Positions 50,725 through 59,272 of a stretch of 63,562 nt of DNA are shown piece after piece. Both the position numbers and the translations under genes were made by a program. Source of the DNA: Bacillota bacterium (GTDB taxonomy: Bacteria; Bacillota; Clostridia; Christensenellales; Aristaeellaceae). Position 1 is the first letter of the stretch. Each line of letters opens with the position of its first letter. The notes beneath the pieces were generated by a model. It made no database searches. It was not told where the DNA came from and saw only the letters and a program-made list of their open reading frames with translations. The DNA lies in contig JAEZTL010000010.1 of assembly GCA_023421395.1 (NCBI GenBank), positions 1 through 63,562 on the forward strand. The letters run 5' to 3'.

Positions 50725-50753
50725 TTGCGGACGGGCGAACGATGTGCTAATAT
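50725..50753 (+). promoter_or_regulatory. Promoter for the small membrane protein gene at 50779
   Basis: TTGCGG (50725-50730), 17-base spacer, TAATAT (50748-50753), divergent from the opp promoter. Confidence 0.6.
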
Positions 50754-50778
50754 GCTACCAATATAAGGGGTTGTTTTT

Positions 50779-51315
50779 ATGCGGCGCGAATGGATGAAGG
50801 ATTACGTGGAGACGGACGGCGCGGACGGTCGAAAAGGTTACATTTACATCGGGAAACGGTATGAGCTGACGGATGATGGCCGTCGGGTTTACCTGCGGCG
50901 CGTAATGCCGCTGATTCTGTTCGCCGTCGTGGGGCTCGCCGCATTGGGGCTCATGGACGCGCCCGGCTCCCGTGTGATGTACGTGGCGGTTCCCTGGGCG
51001 GCGCTCACCCTGGCCGCGGCTCTCGCGCTTTTCGATCTTGTGTGCGTTCTCGCCGCCAGGCGCGCGCTGACGGCGCGCGACTACCACGCCTCCGCCCTCA
51101 GGCTCGGGAGGACGCTGGCCTTGGCCGGCGTCTTTTCAGCGTTGCTGGCGGCGGCAGATCTTATCTTCATGGCACTCGGCGGTTTTGCCGCGGAGGAATA
51201 CCGTTTTTTCGCGACCACTTTGCTGCTCTTCGCAACGTTCCTTGTGCTTCACCGGGCAGAAAAGCGCGCGCTGTGGCGAGAGATCCCGCCAGAATCCCCG
51301 GGCAAACCCGGCTGA
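50779..51315 (+). CDS. Four-TM membrane protein of unknown function
   Basis: The 178-residue protein has a charged N-terminal 40 residues (YIYIGKRYELTDDGRRVYLR) and four hydrophobic segments at about 42-58, 68-88, 110-130 and 140-155. It resembles no named family I can state. AAGGGG lies 9 bases before ATG 50779. It is transcribed divergently from opp and precedes the nucleotidyltransferase gene by 80 bases. Confidence 0.7.
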   Translation: MRREWMKDYVETDGADGRKGYIYIGKRYELTDDGRRVYLRRVMPLILFAVVGLAALGLMDAPGSRVMYVAVPWAALTLAAALALFDLVCVLAARRALTARDYHASALRLGRTLALAGVFSALLAAADLIFMALGGFAAEEYRFFATTLLLFATFLVLHRAEKRALWREIPPESPGKPG

Positions 51316-51395
51316 AGCGACATTTTCCGTCGAAATTGCATTGAAGGCGTCATCTCCGGCAAGAATACGCATACATTCCTGCCGGAGGTTTTGTT

Positions 51396-53711
51396 GTGAA
51401 AGCAATCATCATGGCCGGCGGCGAGGGCTCGCGCCTGAGGCCGCTCACCTGTGCCTGCCCCAAGCCCATGGTGCCGCTGATGGACCGGCCCGTGATGGCC
51501 TACGCGCTGGATCTTCTCAAAAAACATAGTTTTACACAGGTCGGCGTCACGCTGCAGTATCTGCCGGAGAGGGTCACGGAATACTTCGGGGAAGGCGCGG
51601 AGTATGGCGTCAGCCTGACCTATTTCACGGAGGATCAACCGCTGGGTACAGCGGGCAGCGTGAAGCTGGCGGAAGCGTTTCTGGACGAACCGTTTGTGAT
51701 CCTGTCGGGCGATGGGCTGACCGACTGCGACCTGACGCAGGCGGTGGCCTTTCACCGGGAGCGGGGCTCTCTGGCGACGATGGTTCTGAAAAAAGTGGAG
51801 AACCCGCTGGAGTACGGCGTGGTGGTGGCGGACGCCCAGGGAAAAGTGCAGCGGTTTCTGGAAAAGCCCGGCTGGGGCGAGGTATGCTCCGATACGGTTA
51901 ATACCGGCATCTACATCCTCGAACCGGAGGCGCTCAAGCATATTCCCACCGGCAGGCCCTACGATTTCGGGCGGGAGATGTTCCCCTCGCTGGTCGAAAA
52001 AGGGCTTGGCGTCTTTGGTTATGTCATGCGCGGATACTGGTGCGATATCGGTGACGTATCGGCCTACCTGAAGGCCCATGCGGATCTTCTGGACGGCCGC
52101 GCCGCGGTGGCAATGCCCGTGAAACCCGGCGCGGTCAACCGGATGCCCGGGGCCCAGGTGGACCGGAGTGCGGTGCTGGAAGGACCCTGCTTCATCGGCG
52201 AGGGCGCGAAGGTTTGCGCCGGGGCCCGCGTCGGCGCCTACACCGTGCTGGGCGCGGGATCGGTGGTGGAAAAAAACGCATCCGTCAAGCGTGGCGTGAT
52301 CTGGCGCGGCGCACGGGTCGGGGAGGGCGCGCAGGTGCGCGGCGCGGTCGTGCAGACCGGCGCCGAGTTGGGGCAGCGGGCGTCCATCTTTGAGGAAGGC
52401 GTGCTGGGCGACCAATCTGAGCTGGGCGAGAACTGCGTACTCATGCCCGGTGTCAAGGTATGGCCCGGAAAGCGGGTGGCCTGCGGTCAGAAGCTGGACC
52501 AGAACCTGGTGTGGGGTACGGGGGGCGGGGATTTGTCCGCGCCGGAAAACCCCGCTCAGGCGGCGCGCCTCGCGCAGGCCTTCTCGGCGGCGCTGAAGCC
52601 GGGCAGCGCGGTGGTGGGCCGGGACAACTCCATCCAGTCGCTGGCGCAGGCTCGCGCCGTCTCCGCCGGGCTGATCGCCCAAGGTGTGCAGGTGATTGAT
52701 CTTGGCCCATCGACGCTGCCGCAGGTCTCCCACGCCGTGCGCTCGATGGACGCGGGCGGCGCGCTCTACGTGGCCGAGGAGCGCCTTACGCTGATGGCGG
52801 AGGGCGGCACGACGCCCACCAGCGCCCAGATGCGCGCCCTTCATGGCGCGCTTTCGAGGGAGGACTATCCGCGTCCCTACTCGCAGCGCATGTTTCCGCC
52901 GGTGATGGCGGGCGGCGGCGAGCGAAGCTATCTGGCGGCGCTGACGAAGGGACTTGACGTCGGCGGAATCAAAGTTCAGCTCTACGCGCCGGGCGAGCCG
53001 CTTCTGTCCACCGGCGAGCGGGCGCTGATGCGCGCAGGCTGCCAGGTGCGCGCCGAGTGGGAACAGGAACTGATGGACCCGGAGCCGGGGGAGGTGGGGC
53101 TCGCGCTGGACGAAACCGGCGAGAGCGTCCGCTTTTATGGTGAGAACGGACAGCTTTCGGAGGCGGAAAATCAGCAGGTGCTTTGCTGGACGGCGCTGTC
53201 GATGGGCGCAAGGCGGCTTCTGATGCCGCCGGGCATGACCCGGAGCATCGCGCTTCTGGCATCGTCCCGGGGCGCGATCGTCGAGCGGGTGGCCAGCGAC
53301 CGCGCGCGGTGGATGCGCGCGCTGCTGAACGAGGACGAACGCCTGCTCCGGCTTTACTTTGACGGCGTTTATGCCGCGCTGGCAACGCTTCACGCGCTGA
53401 AAAAGGAAAACCTTTCGATCGCCGGCGTCGTGCGGTTGATGCCCGCGGTGTTTCGCAGTGACCGGGTGGTTTCGGTCGAGCTCAAGGACAGGGGCGCGCT
53501 CCTACGGCGAATGGCCGAGAGCGTCCCGGGCGCAAGCCTGTCGGACGGCGTGTCCTTCGAGGATGAGCGCGGCTGGGCCTGGATCAGCGCGCCCGGGGAG
53601 AAAAAAGAATGCCGCGTGATGGCCGAAGCCGTCAACGCGGAATTTGCCAGAGAACTATGCGATTTCTGCGCCGGGAGCCTGGAAAAACTGCTCAGGGACA
53701 CGCAATCCTGA
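51396..53711 (+). CDS. Sugar-nucleotidyltransferase fused to a degenerate phosphomannomutase-like domain
   Basis: The 771-residue protein has a nucleotidyltransferase domain (1-235; KAIIMAGGEGSRLRPLTCAC, FVILSGDGLTDCDL, TVNTGIYILEPEAL), left-handed beta-helix hexapeptide repeats (245-375) and a phosphohexomutase-like region (390-770; VVGRDNSIQSLAQARAVSAG). In that last region the catalytic serine loop (normally TASHNP) reads YVAEERLTLMAEG and the metal loop (normally DGDxDR) reads ALDETGESVRF, so mutase activity is unlikely. The first domain should make an NDP-sugar, perhaps GDP-mannose or UDP-glucose. GTG 51396 follows GGAGG at 7 bases. Its 3' end overlaps the convergent lipid kinase by 20 bases. 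Confidence 0.85.
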   Translation: MKAIIMAGGEGSRLRPLTCACPKPMVPLMDRPVMAYALDLLKKHSFTQVGVTLQYLPERVTEYFGEGAEYGVSLTYFTEDQPLGTAGSVKLAEAFLDEPFVILSGDGLTDCDLTQAVAFHRERGSLATMVLKKVENPLEYGVVVADAQGKVQRFLEKPGWGEVCSDTVNTGIYILEPEALKHIPTGRPYDFGREMFPSLVEKGLGVFGYVMRGYWCDIGDVSAYLKAHADLLDGRAAVAMPVKPGAVNRMPGAQVDRSAVLEGPCFIGEGAKVCAGARVGAYTVLGAGSVVEKNASVKRGVIWRGARVGEGAQVRGAVVQTGAELGQRASIFEEGVLGDQSELGENCVLMPGVKVWPGKRVACGQKLDQNLVWGTGGGDLSAPENPAQAARLAQAFSAALKPGSAVVGRDNSIQSLAQARAVSAGLIAQGVQVIDLGPSTLPQVSHAVRSMDAGGALYVAEERLTLMAEGGTTPTSAQMRALHGALSREDYPRPYSQRMFPPVMAGGGERSYLAALTKGLDVGGIKVQLYAPGEPLLSTGERALMRAGCQVRAEWEQELMDPEPGEVGLALDETGESVRFYGENGQLSEAENQQVLCWTALSMGARRLLMPPGMTRSIALLASSRGAIVERVASDRARWMRALLNEDERLLRLYFDGVYAALATLHALKKENLSIAGVVRLMPAVFRSDRVVSVELKDRGALLRRMAESVPGASLSDGVSFEDERGWAWISAPGEKKECRVMAEAVNAEFARELCDFCAGSLEKLLRDTQS

Positions 53712-54576
53712 GCGCGCCGGGCAGGATGCTGAAGCGGGCGTGCTCCATGGGGATCAGTTCGCCGTCCATGTCGATCGTCATACCGGGAGCGGCGATTTCG
53801 ATCTGATCGACGCGCATCGCGTGGGCAATGGGCAGCGAAAGAAACTTGCCCGTGACAAAGAGCGGCAACAGCCGCACGATCTGTTTTCGGTTGACCGCGT
53901 CCACGTAACATACGTCAAAGAGCCCGTCGGAGAGTTCGGCCTTTGGGGCAACCAGCATGCCGCCGCCGATATAGCGGCCGTTTGCAACCTCGATGATGGT
54001 AATCTTTTGGCGGAAGGCGCGCCCCTGCGCAGTAATCGTGGCTTCGATGGGGCGAAAACGCTTGAGCGCCGCGACGAGACCCAGAAGGTACGCCGTCAGG
54101 CCCTTGAAGCGGTCGCGAAAGCGCTCGGTCTGTCGCAGCACTTCGATGTCGAAGCCGGTGCCCGCCACGTTGAGGAACACACGGTCGTTGACGCGGCCGC
54201 AGTCGATGGAACGCGGCGGGCTGGAGAGCTGGATTCTGAGTGCCTCAACCGGATCCTTGGGCAATCCCAGCGCTTTGACAAAGTCGTTGCCGGTGCCGCA
54301 TGACACGAAATACAGAACAGAGTCCGTCCCGGCGATGCCATTGGCCGCCTCGTTGAAGGTGCCGTCCCCGCCCAGGACGATCAGGCGCGCCTCGCCGCCG
54401 TCCGCCGCTTCACGGGCGATTTCCGTGGCGTGGCCGGGACGCTCCGTCAGCGTTATTCGATACGCCAGGCCCCGCCTTTTGAGCTCGGCTTCAACTTCTG
54501 TCAGAACCTTGCGCGTGCGTCCGTTCCCCGCGGTGGGGTTGACGATCAGATGGTACAATCGGCGCCCTTCTTTCAT
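53692..54576 (-). CDS. Diacylglycerol kinase-like lipid kinase (YegS/DagK family)
   Basis: The 294-residue protein has the DAGK catalytic pattern: IVNPTAGNGRTRKVL, the nucleotide loop VLGGDGTFNEAANGI (about 68-82), SCGTGNDFVKALGLP and DGLFDVCYVD in the C-terminal lobe. It phosphorylates a lipid, probably diacylglycerol, at the membrane face. It follows the PHP gene by 21 bases in the same direction and overlaps the convergent nucleotidyltransferase gene by 20 bases at the 3' end. Confidence 0.9.
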   Translation of the reverse strand: MKEGRRLYHLIVNPTAGNGRTRKVLTEVEAELKRRGLAYRITLTERPGHATEIAREAADGGEARLIVLGGDGTFNEAANGIAGTDSVLYFVSCGTGNDFVKALGLPKDPVEALRIQLSSPPRSIDCGRVNDRVFLNVAGTGFDIEVLRQTERFRDRFKGLTAYLLGLVAALKRFRPIEATITAQGRAFRQKITIIEVANGRYIGGGMLVAPKAELSDGLFDVCYVDAVNRKQIVRLLPLFVTGKFLSLPIAHAMRVDQIEIAAPGMTIDMDGELIPMEHARFSILPGALRIACP

Positions 54577-54597
54577 ATGGCAATGGGGCTCCAGGCG

Positions 54598-55326
54598 CTA
54601 GAGATCGAAAACACGGCCGCCTTTTTTCGAAAGCCAGTCCGCGAAGCGGCGCGCGTCCGCGTTGAGCACCAGTTCCTCCGGAAAGTCCACGTCCCGGAGG
54701 GCTTCCAGCGAGGCCTCGGCCTTTCCGACAAAGGGGGCGAAGTGGGCGTCCGTCGACACCACCACCGGCACTTCGTATTTCTTCAGAAGCCGCGCGATGG
54801 CGCGGCAATTTTCATAACTGCCCTTGCGCACCTTGAACGAGTGATCGTTGATTTCGACCACCTTGCCATTGGCCTTGAATGCGGGAATCACCCGCTCGTG
54901 ATCAAAGGCGAAACGGCCGTCCCCCGCGTGGCCGATGATATCCACCGAGGGATTCTCCGCCACGGCCAGCCAGGCGCGGGTATGCGCCTCTGCGTCCTTG
55001 GGGGGGAATGTCGGCGTATGCATCGACGCGATGACCACGTCCAATTCGTCCAGGATCTCCGAAGGAAGATCCAGCGCGCCGGTTTCGTCCAGCACGTTGA
55101 CTTCGCAGCCGCACAGCAGATATACGCCGAGCGCGGACTCCGGCAGCACGTGCTTCATCGATCGGAAGTAAAGTTCCGTCGGCGCGCCGGGGATTTTCGG
55201 GGCGTGATCGGAGATCACCAGAAATCTATGGCCCATGCGGGCGGCTTCCGCGGCGTTCTCCAGCACCGTGCTGTGGGCATGGCCGGATGCAATGGTATGG
55301 GTATGGGTGTCGCAAATGATGTTCAT
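54598..55326 (-). CDS. PHP-domain phosphatase (YcdX-like)
   Basis: The 242-residue protein has the PHP metal ligands in order: DTHTHTIASGHAHS (7-20), LVISDHAPKI, DVVIASMHTP, IIGHAGDG and VVVSTDAHFAP. The family includes the trinuclear-zinc phosphatase YcdX and histidinol phosphatase; the substrate here is unknown. The start is ATG 55326 after GGAGCG. It is likely co-transcribed with the lipid kinase. Confidence 0.9.
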   Translation of the reverse strand: MNIICDTHTHTIASGHAHSTVLENAAEAARMGHRFLVISDHAPKIPGAPTELYFRSMKHVLPESALGVYLLCGCEVNVLDETGALDLPSEILDELDVVIASMHTPTFPPKDAEAHTRAWLAVAENPSVDIIGHAGDGRFAFDHERVIPAFKANGKVVEINDHSFKVRKGSYENCRAIARLLKKYEVPVVVSTDAHFAPFVGKAEASLEALRDVDFPEELVLNADARRFADWLSKKGGRVFDL

Positions 55327-55514
55327 GGCTCGCTCCAGTCGGTGAAATGATTGAATGCGTTGCTATTATACCGGAAACACGGCACGGTTGTCTGTACCGG
55401 ACGTTGCGTTTTGCGCGGTTTTGTGTAAATTTGTCGGAAGGATGCCGTTTTCTCTCCGGTTTCAAAGCATATTGTAGGATTTCAAAAAAATTGCGCCTCG
55501 TTCTTGGGGCATGC

Positions 55515-55543
55515 TTGCAAGGCCGCAAGAAATCATGTAAAAT
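55515..55543 (+). promoter_or_regulatory. Promoter of the molybdenum hydroxylase operon
   Basis: TTGCAA (55515-55520), 17-base spacer, TAAAAT (55538-55543), 47 bases ahead of xdhA. Confidence 0.7.
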
Positions 55544-55590
55544 GATCATGCGGCGGCGTACGCCAGACGCCGCGGGAACGGAGGGCTTGC

Positions 55591-57717
55591 ATGGAAGCGA
55601 TGGATGCAATCAGGCAGCCAATGAAGCGCAGGGACCACGATGATAAGGTTTCCGGACGGACGCGCTACACCGACGACATCCAATCAGAAGAATATCTCTT
55701 TGGAAAACTCGTGCGTTCCGGCGTCGCGAGGGGCCGGATTCTCGGAATCAGCGTCCCGGATCTTCCGGAAGGATATTTCGTCGTGGACCACAGCGATGTC
55801 CCGGGCGTCAACGAGGTGCATATCGTGCTGGATGACACCCCGGTGTTCGCGAAAGAGACAGTGGAATTCGTCGGTGACCCGATCCTGATGGTGGTCGGAC
55901 CGGACGAGGCCGCGGTGAGCCGCATCGCGGAGTCGGTCAAGGTCGATTATGAGCCGCTGCCCGCCGAGTTGGACCCGCTCACGGCCACCACGCATTTCTT
56001 CCAGTACAAAATTGAAAAAGGCGACATCGACTCCGCTTTCCGGGAAGCCGATCGCGTGCTGGAGGAGACCTTCACCACCGGCCATCAGGAGCATGTGCAC
56101 TTGGAAACAAACGCCATGATCGGCCAATATCATGACGGCAAGATCACCGTGCGCGGCTCCATGCAATGCCCCTACTACGTATTCCGGGCCGTCAGAAAGG
56201 CGCTGGGCTGCGACGATTGCAGCCTGAACGTCATTCAGGAAGCCACAGGCGGCGCGTTCGGCGGCAAGGAGGATTACCCGAGCATCCTGGGCTGCCAGGT
56301 GGCGGTGGCGGCCGCCAAGGCAAAAAAATCAGTCAAAGTGGTGTTCACCCGCCAGGAGGACATCGCCTATACGCCCAAACGCCATCCCTCCGTGAGCAAA
56401 TACCGGGTCGCCGTCAAGGACGGCCGCGTCACGGCCATGGACATCGACGTGACCTATGACGCCGGCGCTTATACGACGCTCTCCGCGGTGGTGCTGCAGC
56501 GCGGCTCCATCTGCGCCAACGGCGTGTACGACGTGCCCAACCTGCGCGTTCAAAGCCGTGCAGCCAAGACCAATTCCGTGCCCAACGGCGCATTCCGTGG
56601 CTTTGGCGGCCCGCAGACGTTCTTTTCCGTCGAAATGATGATGGAGCACGTCGCCAAGGCTCTCGGCGAGGAGCCGCTGGATTTCAAGCTCCGCCACGCG
56701 TCCAGGAAGGGCGACGAGACTTCCACTCAAGGCCTGTACCATTTCCATGTGCCCACGCCGGAGATCGCCGCAAGGCTTGAAGCGCTGTCGGACTACCGCG
56801 CCAAGCGCAAAGCCTATGAAAACCAGAAGGGCCGCTACCGCCGGGGCATCGGCATGTCGTTCGTCTTTCACGGCTGTGCCTTTACCGGAAACGGCGAGCG
56901 CGACCTGATCAAGGCCGTCGCCCGCATGCGCGGCAACGCCGACGGCACGGTGGATGTGTTCACCGCCAACACCGAGATGGGGCAGGGCCTTACGACCAGC
57001 TTCCCCAAGCTGGTCGCGGCCAGACTGGGCATCCCCGCCGAAAGGGTGCGCCTGGAGGTGCCGGACACGGATCTGGTGCCCGATTCAGGCCCCACGGTGG
57101 CCAGCCGTTCGATGATGATCGTCGGCCTCATCCTCCGGCGGGCCGCGGACAAGTTGAAGGACGCCTGGAAGCCGGGCGAGACCGTCACCATCGAGGAACA
57201 CTACCAGCACCCCGATTACATGATCCCCTTCAGCCTGGATACCTTCAAGGGCGACGCCTACCCGGACTACTCCTGGTCCGGCAACGCCGTGGAGGTGGAG
57301 GTGGACACGCTGACCGGCGAGGCCAGGACCGTCGGCTGCTGGGGTGTGTACGACGTGGGCGTTCCCATCGACGAAGCCGTCTGCCACGGGCAGATGCAGG
57401 GCGGCATGCTGCAGGGCCTGGGCTACGCGTCCATGGAACAGATTGCGTATAATGATCGGGGCGTCATCCGCAACGATCACCTGAGCGACTACATCATTCC
57501 CACGTCGATGGATGCGCCGCCGCTGGTGTCCGACTTCGTGATCAACCCCGCGGAGTTCGGCCCCATGGGAGCCAAGGGCGCGGGCGAACTGCCCCACGTG
57601 GGCGTCGCGCCGGCTTATGTGCTGGCGATGGAGCAGGCGCTGAACGTGCCGCTTTACAAGGCGCCATTCTCGATGGAAGACGCGCTGAAGGCGCTGGAAG
57701 GGGGCGATGTCGAATGA
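55591..57717 (+). CDS. xdhA: Xanthine-dehydrogenase-type hydroxylase, molybdenum-binding subunit
   Basis: The 708-residue subunit has the small N-terminal ald_xan_dh domain (15-125) and the Moco-binding part with GGAFGGKED (about 225), GAFRGFGGPQ, TEMGQGLTTSFPK and GAKGAGELP, where the last glutamate is the catalytic base of the family. It hydroxylates a heterocycle or aldehyde, passing electrons to the Fe-S and FAD subunits. Purines or nicotinate-like compounds are typical substrates, but the sequence does not decide. GGAGGG lies 7 bases before ATG 55591. It overlaps the next gene by four bases. Confidence 0.9.
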   Translation: MEAMDAIRQPMKRRDHDDKVSGRTRYTDDIQSEEYLFGKLVRSGVARGRILGISVPDLPEGYFVVDHSDVPGVNEVHIVLDDTPVFAKETVEFVGDPILMVVGPDEAAVSRIAESVKVDYEPLPAELDPLTATTHFFQYKIEKGDIDSAFREADRVLEETFTTGHQEHVHLETNAMIGQYHDGKITVRGSMQCPYYVFRAVRKALGCDDCSLNVIQEATGGAFGGKEDYPSILGCQVAVAAAKAKKSVKVVFTRQEDIAYTPKRHPSVSKYRVAVKDGRVTAMDIDVTYDAGAYTTLSAVVLQRGSICANGVYDVPNLRVQSRAAKTNSVPNGAFRGFGGPQTFFSVEMMMEHVAKALGEEPLDFKLRHASRKGDETSTQGLYHFHVPTPEIAARLEALSDYRAKRKAYENQKGRYRRGIGMSFVFHGCAFTGNGERDLIKAVARMRGNADGTVDVFTANTEMGQGLTTSFPKLVAARLGIPAERVRLEVPDTDLVPDSGPTVASRSMMIVGLILRRAADKLKDAWKPGETVTIEEHYQHPDYMIPFSLDTFKGDAYPDYSWSGNAVEVEVDTLTGEARTVGCWGVYDVGVPIDEAVCHGQMQGGMLQGLGYASMEQIAYNDRGVIRNDHLSDYIIPTSMDAPPLVSDFVINPAEFGPMGAKGAGELPHVGVAPAYVLAMEQALNVPLYKAPFSMEDALKALEGGDVE

Positions 57718-58184
57718 GCGTGAAGTTCATCCTCAACGGGAAAGAAGTGGAGAGTTCCGGCTCCCCGGCGGCGCGCCTTCTGGACGTGGTGCGAAGTGAA
57801 TTCGGCCTGACCGGCGCCAAATGCGGCTGCAAGGAAGGCGAATGCGGCGCGTGCTCGGTGCTCCTGGACGGCCTTCTGGTCAATTCCTGCATGGTGGCCA
57901 TCGGCACGCTGCCTGGCCACGCGGTGACCACCATCGAAGGCTACCGGGAAACCGCGCGCTTCAGGGCCATCGACGAGGCCTTCGGAAAGACCGGCGCGGT
58001 TCAGTGCGGCTTTTGTACGCCCGGCATGGTGCTGGCGGCGGAGAGCTTGTTGAACCGGAATCCGCACCCGACCGAGGCTGAGATCCGCGACGGGATCTCC
58101 GGGAATCTCTGCCGCTGTACCGGCTATTCCGCCATTATGGAGGGAATCCTGCTGGCGGCAAAGGAGGGCGAGGGCCTATGGTAA
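57714..58184 (+). CDS. xdhC: Xanthine-dehydrogenase-type hydroxylase, 2Fe-2S subunit
   Basis: The 156-residue subunit has a plant-type 2Fe-2S domain (CGCKEGECGACSVLLDG, about 38-54, with C at about 59) and a second four-helix 2Fe-2S domain (QCGFCTPGMVLAAESLL and NLCRCTGYSAIMEGI). It carries electrons from molybdenum to FAD. The start overlaps xdhA (ATGA) and its end overlaps xdhB by seven bases. The name follows E. coli usage, where xdhC is the Fe-S subunit. Confidence 0.93.
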   Translation: MSVKFILNGKEVESSGSPAARLLDVVRSEFGLTGAKCGCKEGECGACSVLLDGLLVNSCMVAIGTLPGHAVTTIEGYRETARFRAIDEAFGKTGAVQCGFCTPGMVLAAESLLNRNPHPTEAEIRDGISGNLCRCTGYSAIMEGILLAAKEGEGLW

Positions 58185-58999
58185 GCTTTAAGCCCGATAC
58201 GCTGAGGGAGGCGCTCGCGATCCGCGCCCGGGAAAAAGTGATCCCTTACGCCGGCGGCACGGACCTGATGATCGAGGCGGACCCCGAGGCAAGTTATCTT
58301 TTCCTCGCCGACGTCGGAGAGATGAAGACCCTTGAGGTCGTCGACGGCATGCTTGAAATCGGTGCGGCGGCCACCTATACGCAGGCGCTGGACAGCGCCG
58401 CGGTGCCGGAAATACTGAAAGAAGCGGTGCGCACCATCGCCGCGCCCGCCATCCGCAACGCGGGCACCATGGGCGGCAACGTGGCCAACGGTTCTCCCAA
58501 GGCGGACAGCGCGCTGATCTTCGCCGTCACCGATTCCACGCTGGTGTTATCCAGCGAAAAGGGCAACCGCCAGGTGCCCATCGCGGAATTCTACCTGGAC
58601 CGCGGCAAGACGGTTCTCCGGGAGGACGAATTGCTGACGAAGATCGTGATGCCGCTTGCAAACGTCCGCGACTACTACTACCACAAGATCGGCGCGCGTG
58701 GCGCGCTGGCCATCGCCCGCGTGTCCTTCGCTGGACTCATGCGCATCGAAGGCGGCTCCATCCGCCACGCGGCCACGGCTTTCGGCGCGGTGGCGGGCAC
58801 CATCATTCGCCGCGCCGACATTGATGGGATGCTGATCGGGCGCACCCTTGAGGAGGCCCGGAAGATCCGGGGGGACTACGTGGCTGCGATGGACGAGGCC
58901 ATCCAGCCCATCCGCGGCCGAACCTCGGCGGAGTACCGCAAAAAGGTGCTGATGAACTTGATCGACGACTTCCTGAACAAATACGGAATCACCGGCTGA
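58178..58999 (+). CDS. xdhB: Xanthine-dehydrogenase-type hydroxylase, FAD-binding subunit
   Basis: The 273-residue subunit has the FAD-binding motifs YAGGTDLMIEAD (about 25-36) and RNAGTMGGNVANGSPKADS (about 90-108), then a CO-dehydrogenase flavoprotein C-terminal domain. It passes electrons to NAD or another acceptor. The gene order Mo / Fe-S / FAD is seen in several anaerobic hydroxylase operons. No Moco-insertion factor follows it here. Confidence 0.92.
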   Translation: MVSFKPDTLREALAIRAREKVIPYAGGTDLMIEADPEASYLFLADVGEMKTLEVVDGMLEIGAAATYTQALDSAAVPEILKEAVRTIAAPAIRNAGTMGGNVANGSPKADSALIFAVTDSTLVLSSEKGNRQVPIAEFYLDRGKTVLREDELLTKIVMPLANVRDYYYHKIGARGALAIARVSFAGLMRIEGGSIRHAATAFGAVAGTIIRRADIDGMLIGRTLEEARKIRGDYVAAMDEAIQPIRGRTSAEYRKKVLMNLIDDFLNKYGITG

Positions 59000-59215
59000 A
59001 CGGATGTCGACCGGAGCGTTGAGCTGCCTTAGGGCATTACAGCGTGAAGGCGCCCGCTCTGCGTGCGTCCAAATCCTCACCGATCTCCGGGCGGCGCACC
59101 AACCTTATTGGGGCTACTTGAGCCACAGGCGTGCGTACTGAAGCCGGAAAGTTGATCCGGCGGCCTGCGCGCCGGGAATGATCGGAAGATACGCGGGGCT
59201 TGTCAACAGTTTGAG
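59000..59215. other. Non-coding stretch after the molybdenum hydroxylase operon
   Basis: No frame with a ribosome binding site was found. A minus-strand frame (59037-59276) is open but lacks coding character. No RNA gene was recognised. Confidence 0.4.
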
Positions 59216-59250
59216 CGGAAGCCGTGCGCCCCAAAGGCGCACGGCTTCCG
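59216..59250. terminator. Hairpin between the xdh operon and the PP-loop gene
   Basis: CGGAAGCCGTGCGCC pairs fully with GGCGCACGGCTTCCG around a five-base loop. It lies between convergent genes; T-runs are weak. Confidence 0.7.
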
Positions 59251-59272
59251 CATTCTTCATTTCCCGGGTCTG

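Noticed and set aside
51249..53393. 714-codon minus-strand frame opposite the nucleotidyltransferase fusion
   Set aside because: Arg/His/Ala-rich low-information text, no start signal, fully contained in a conserved gene on the other strand.
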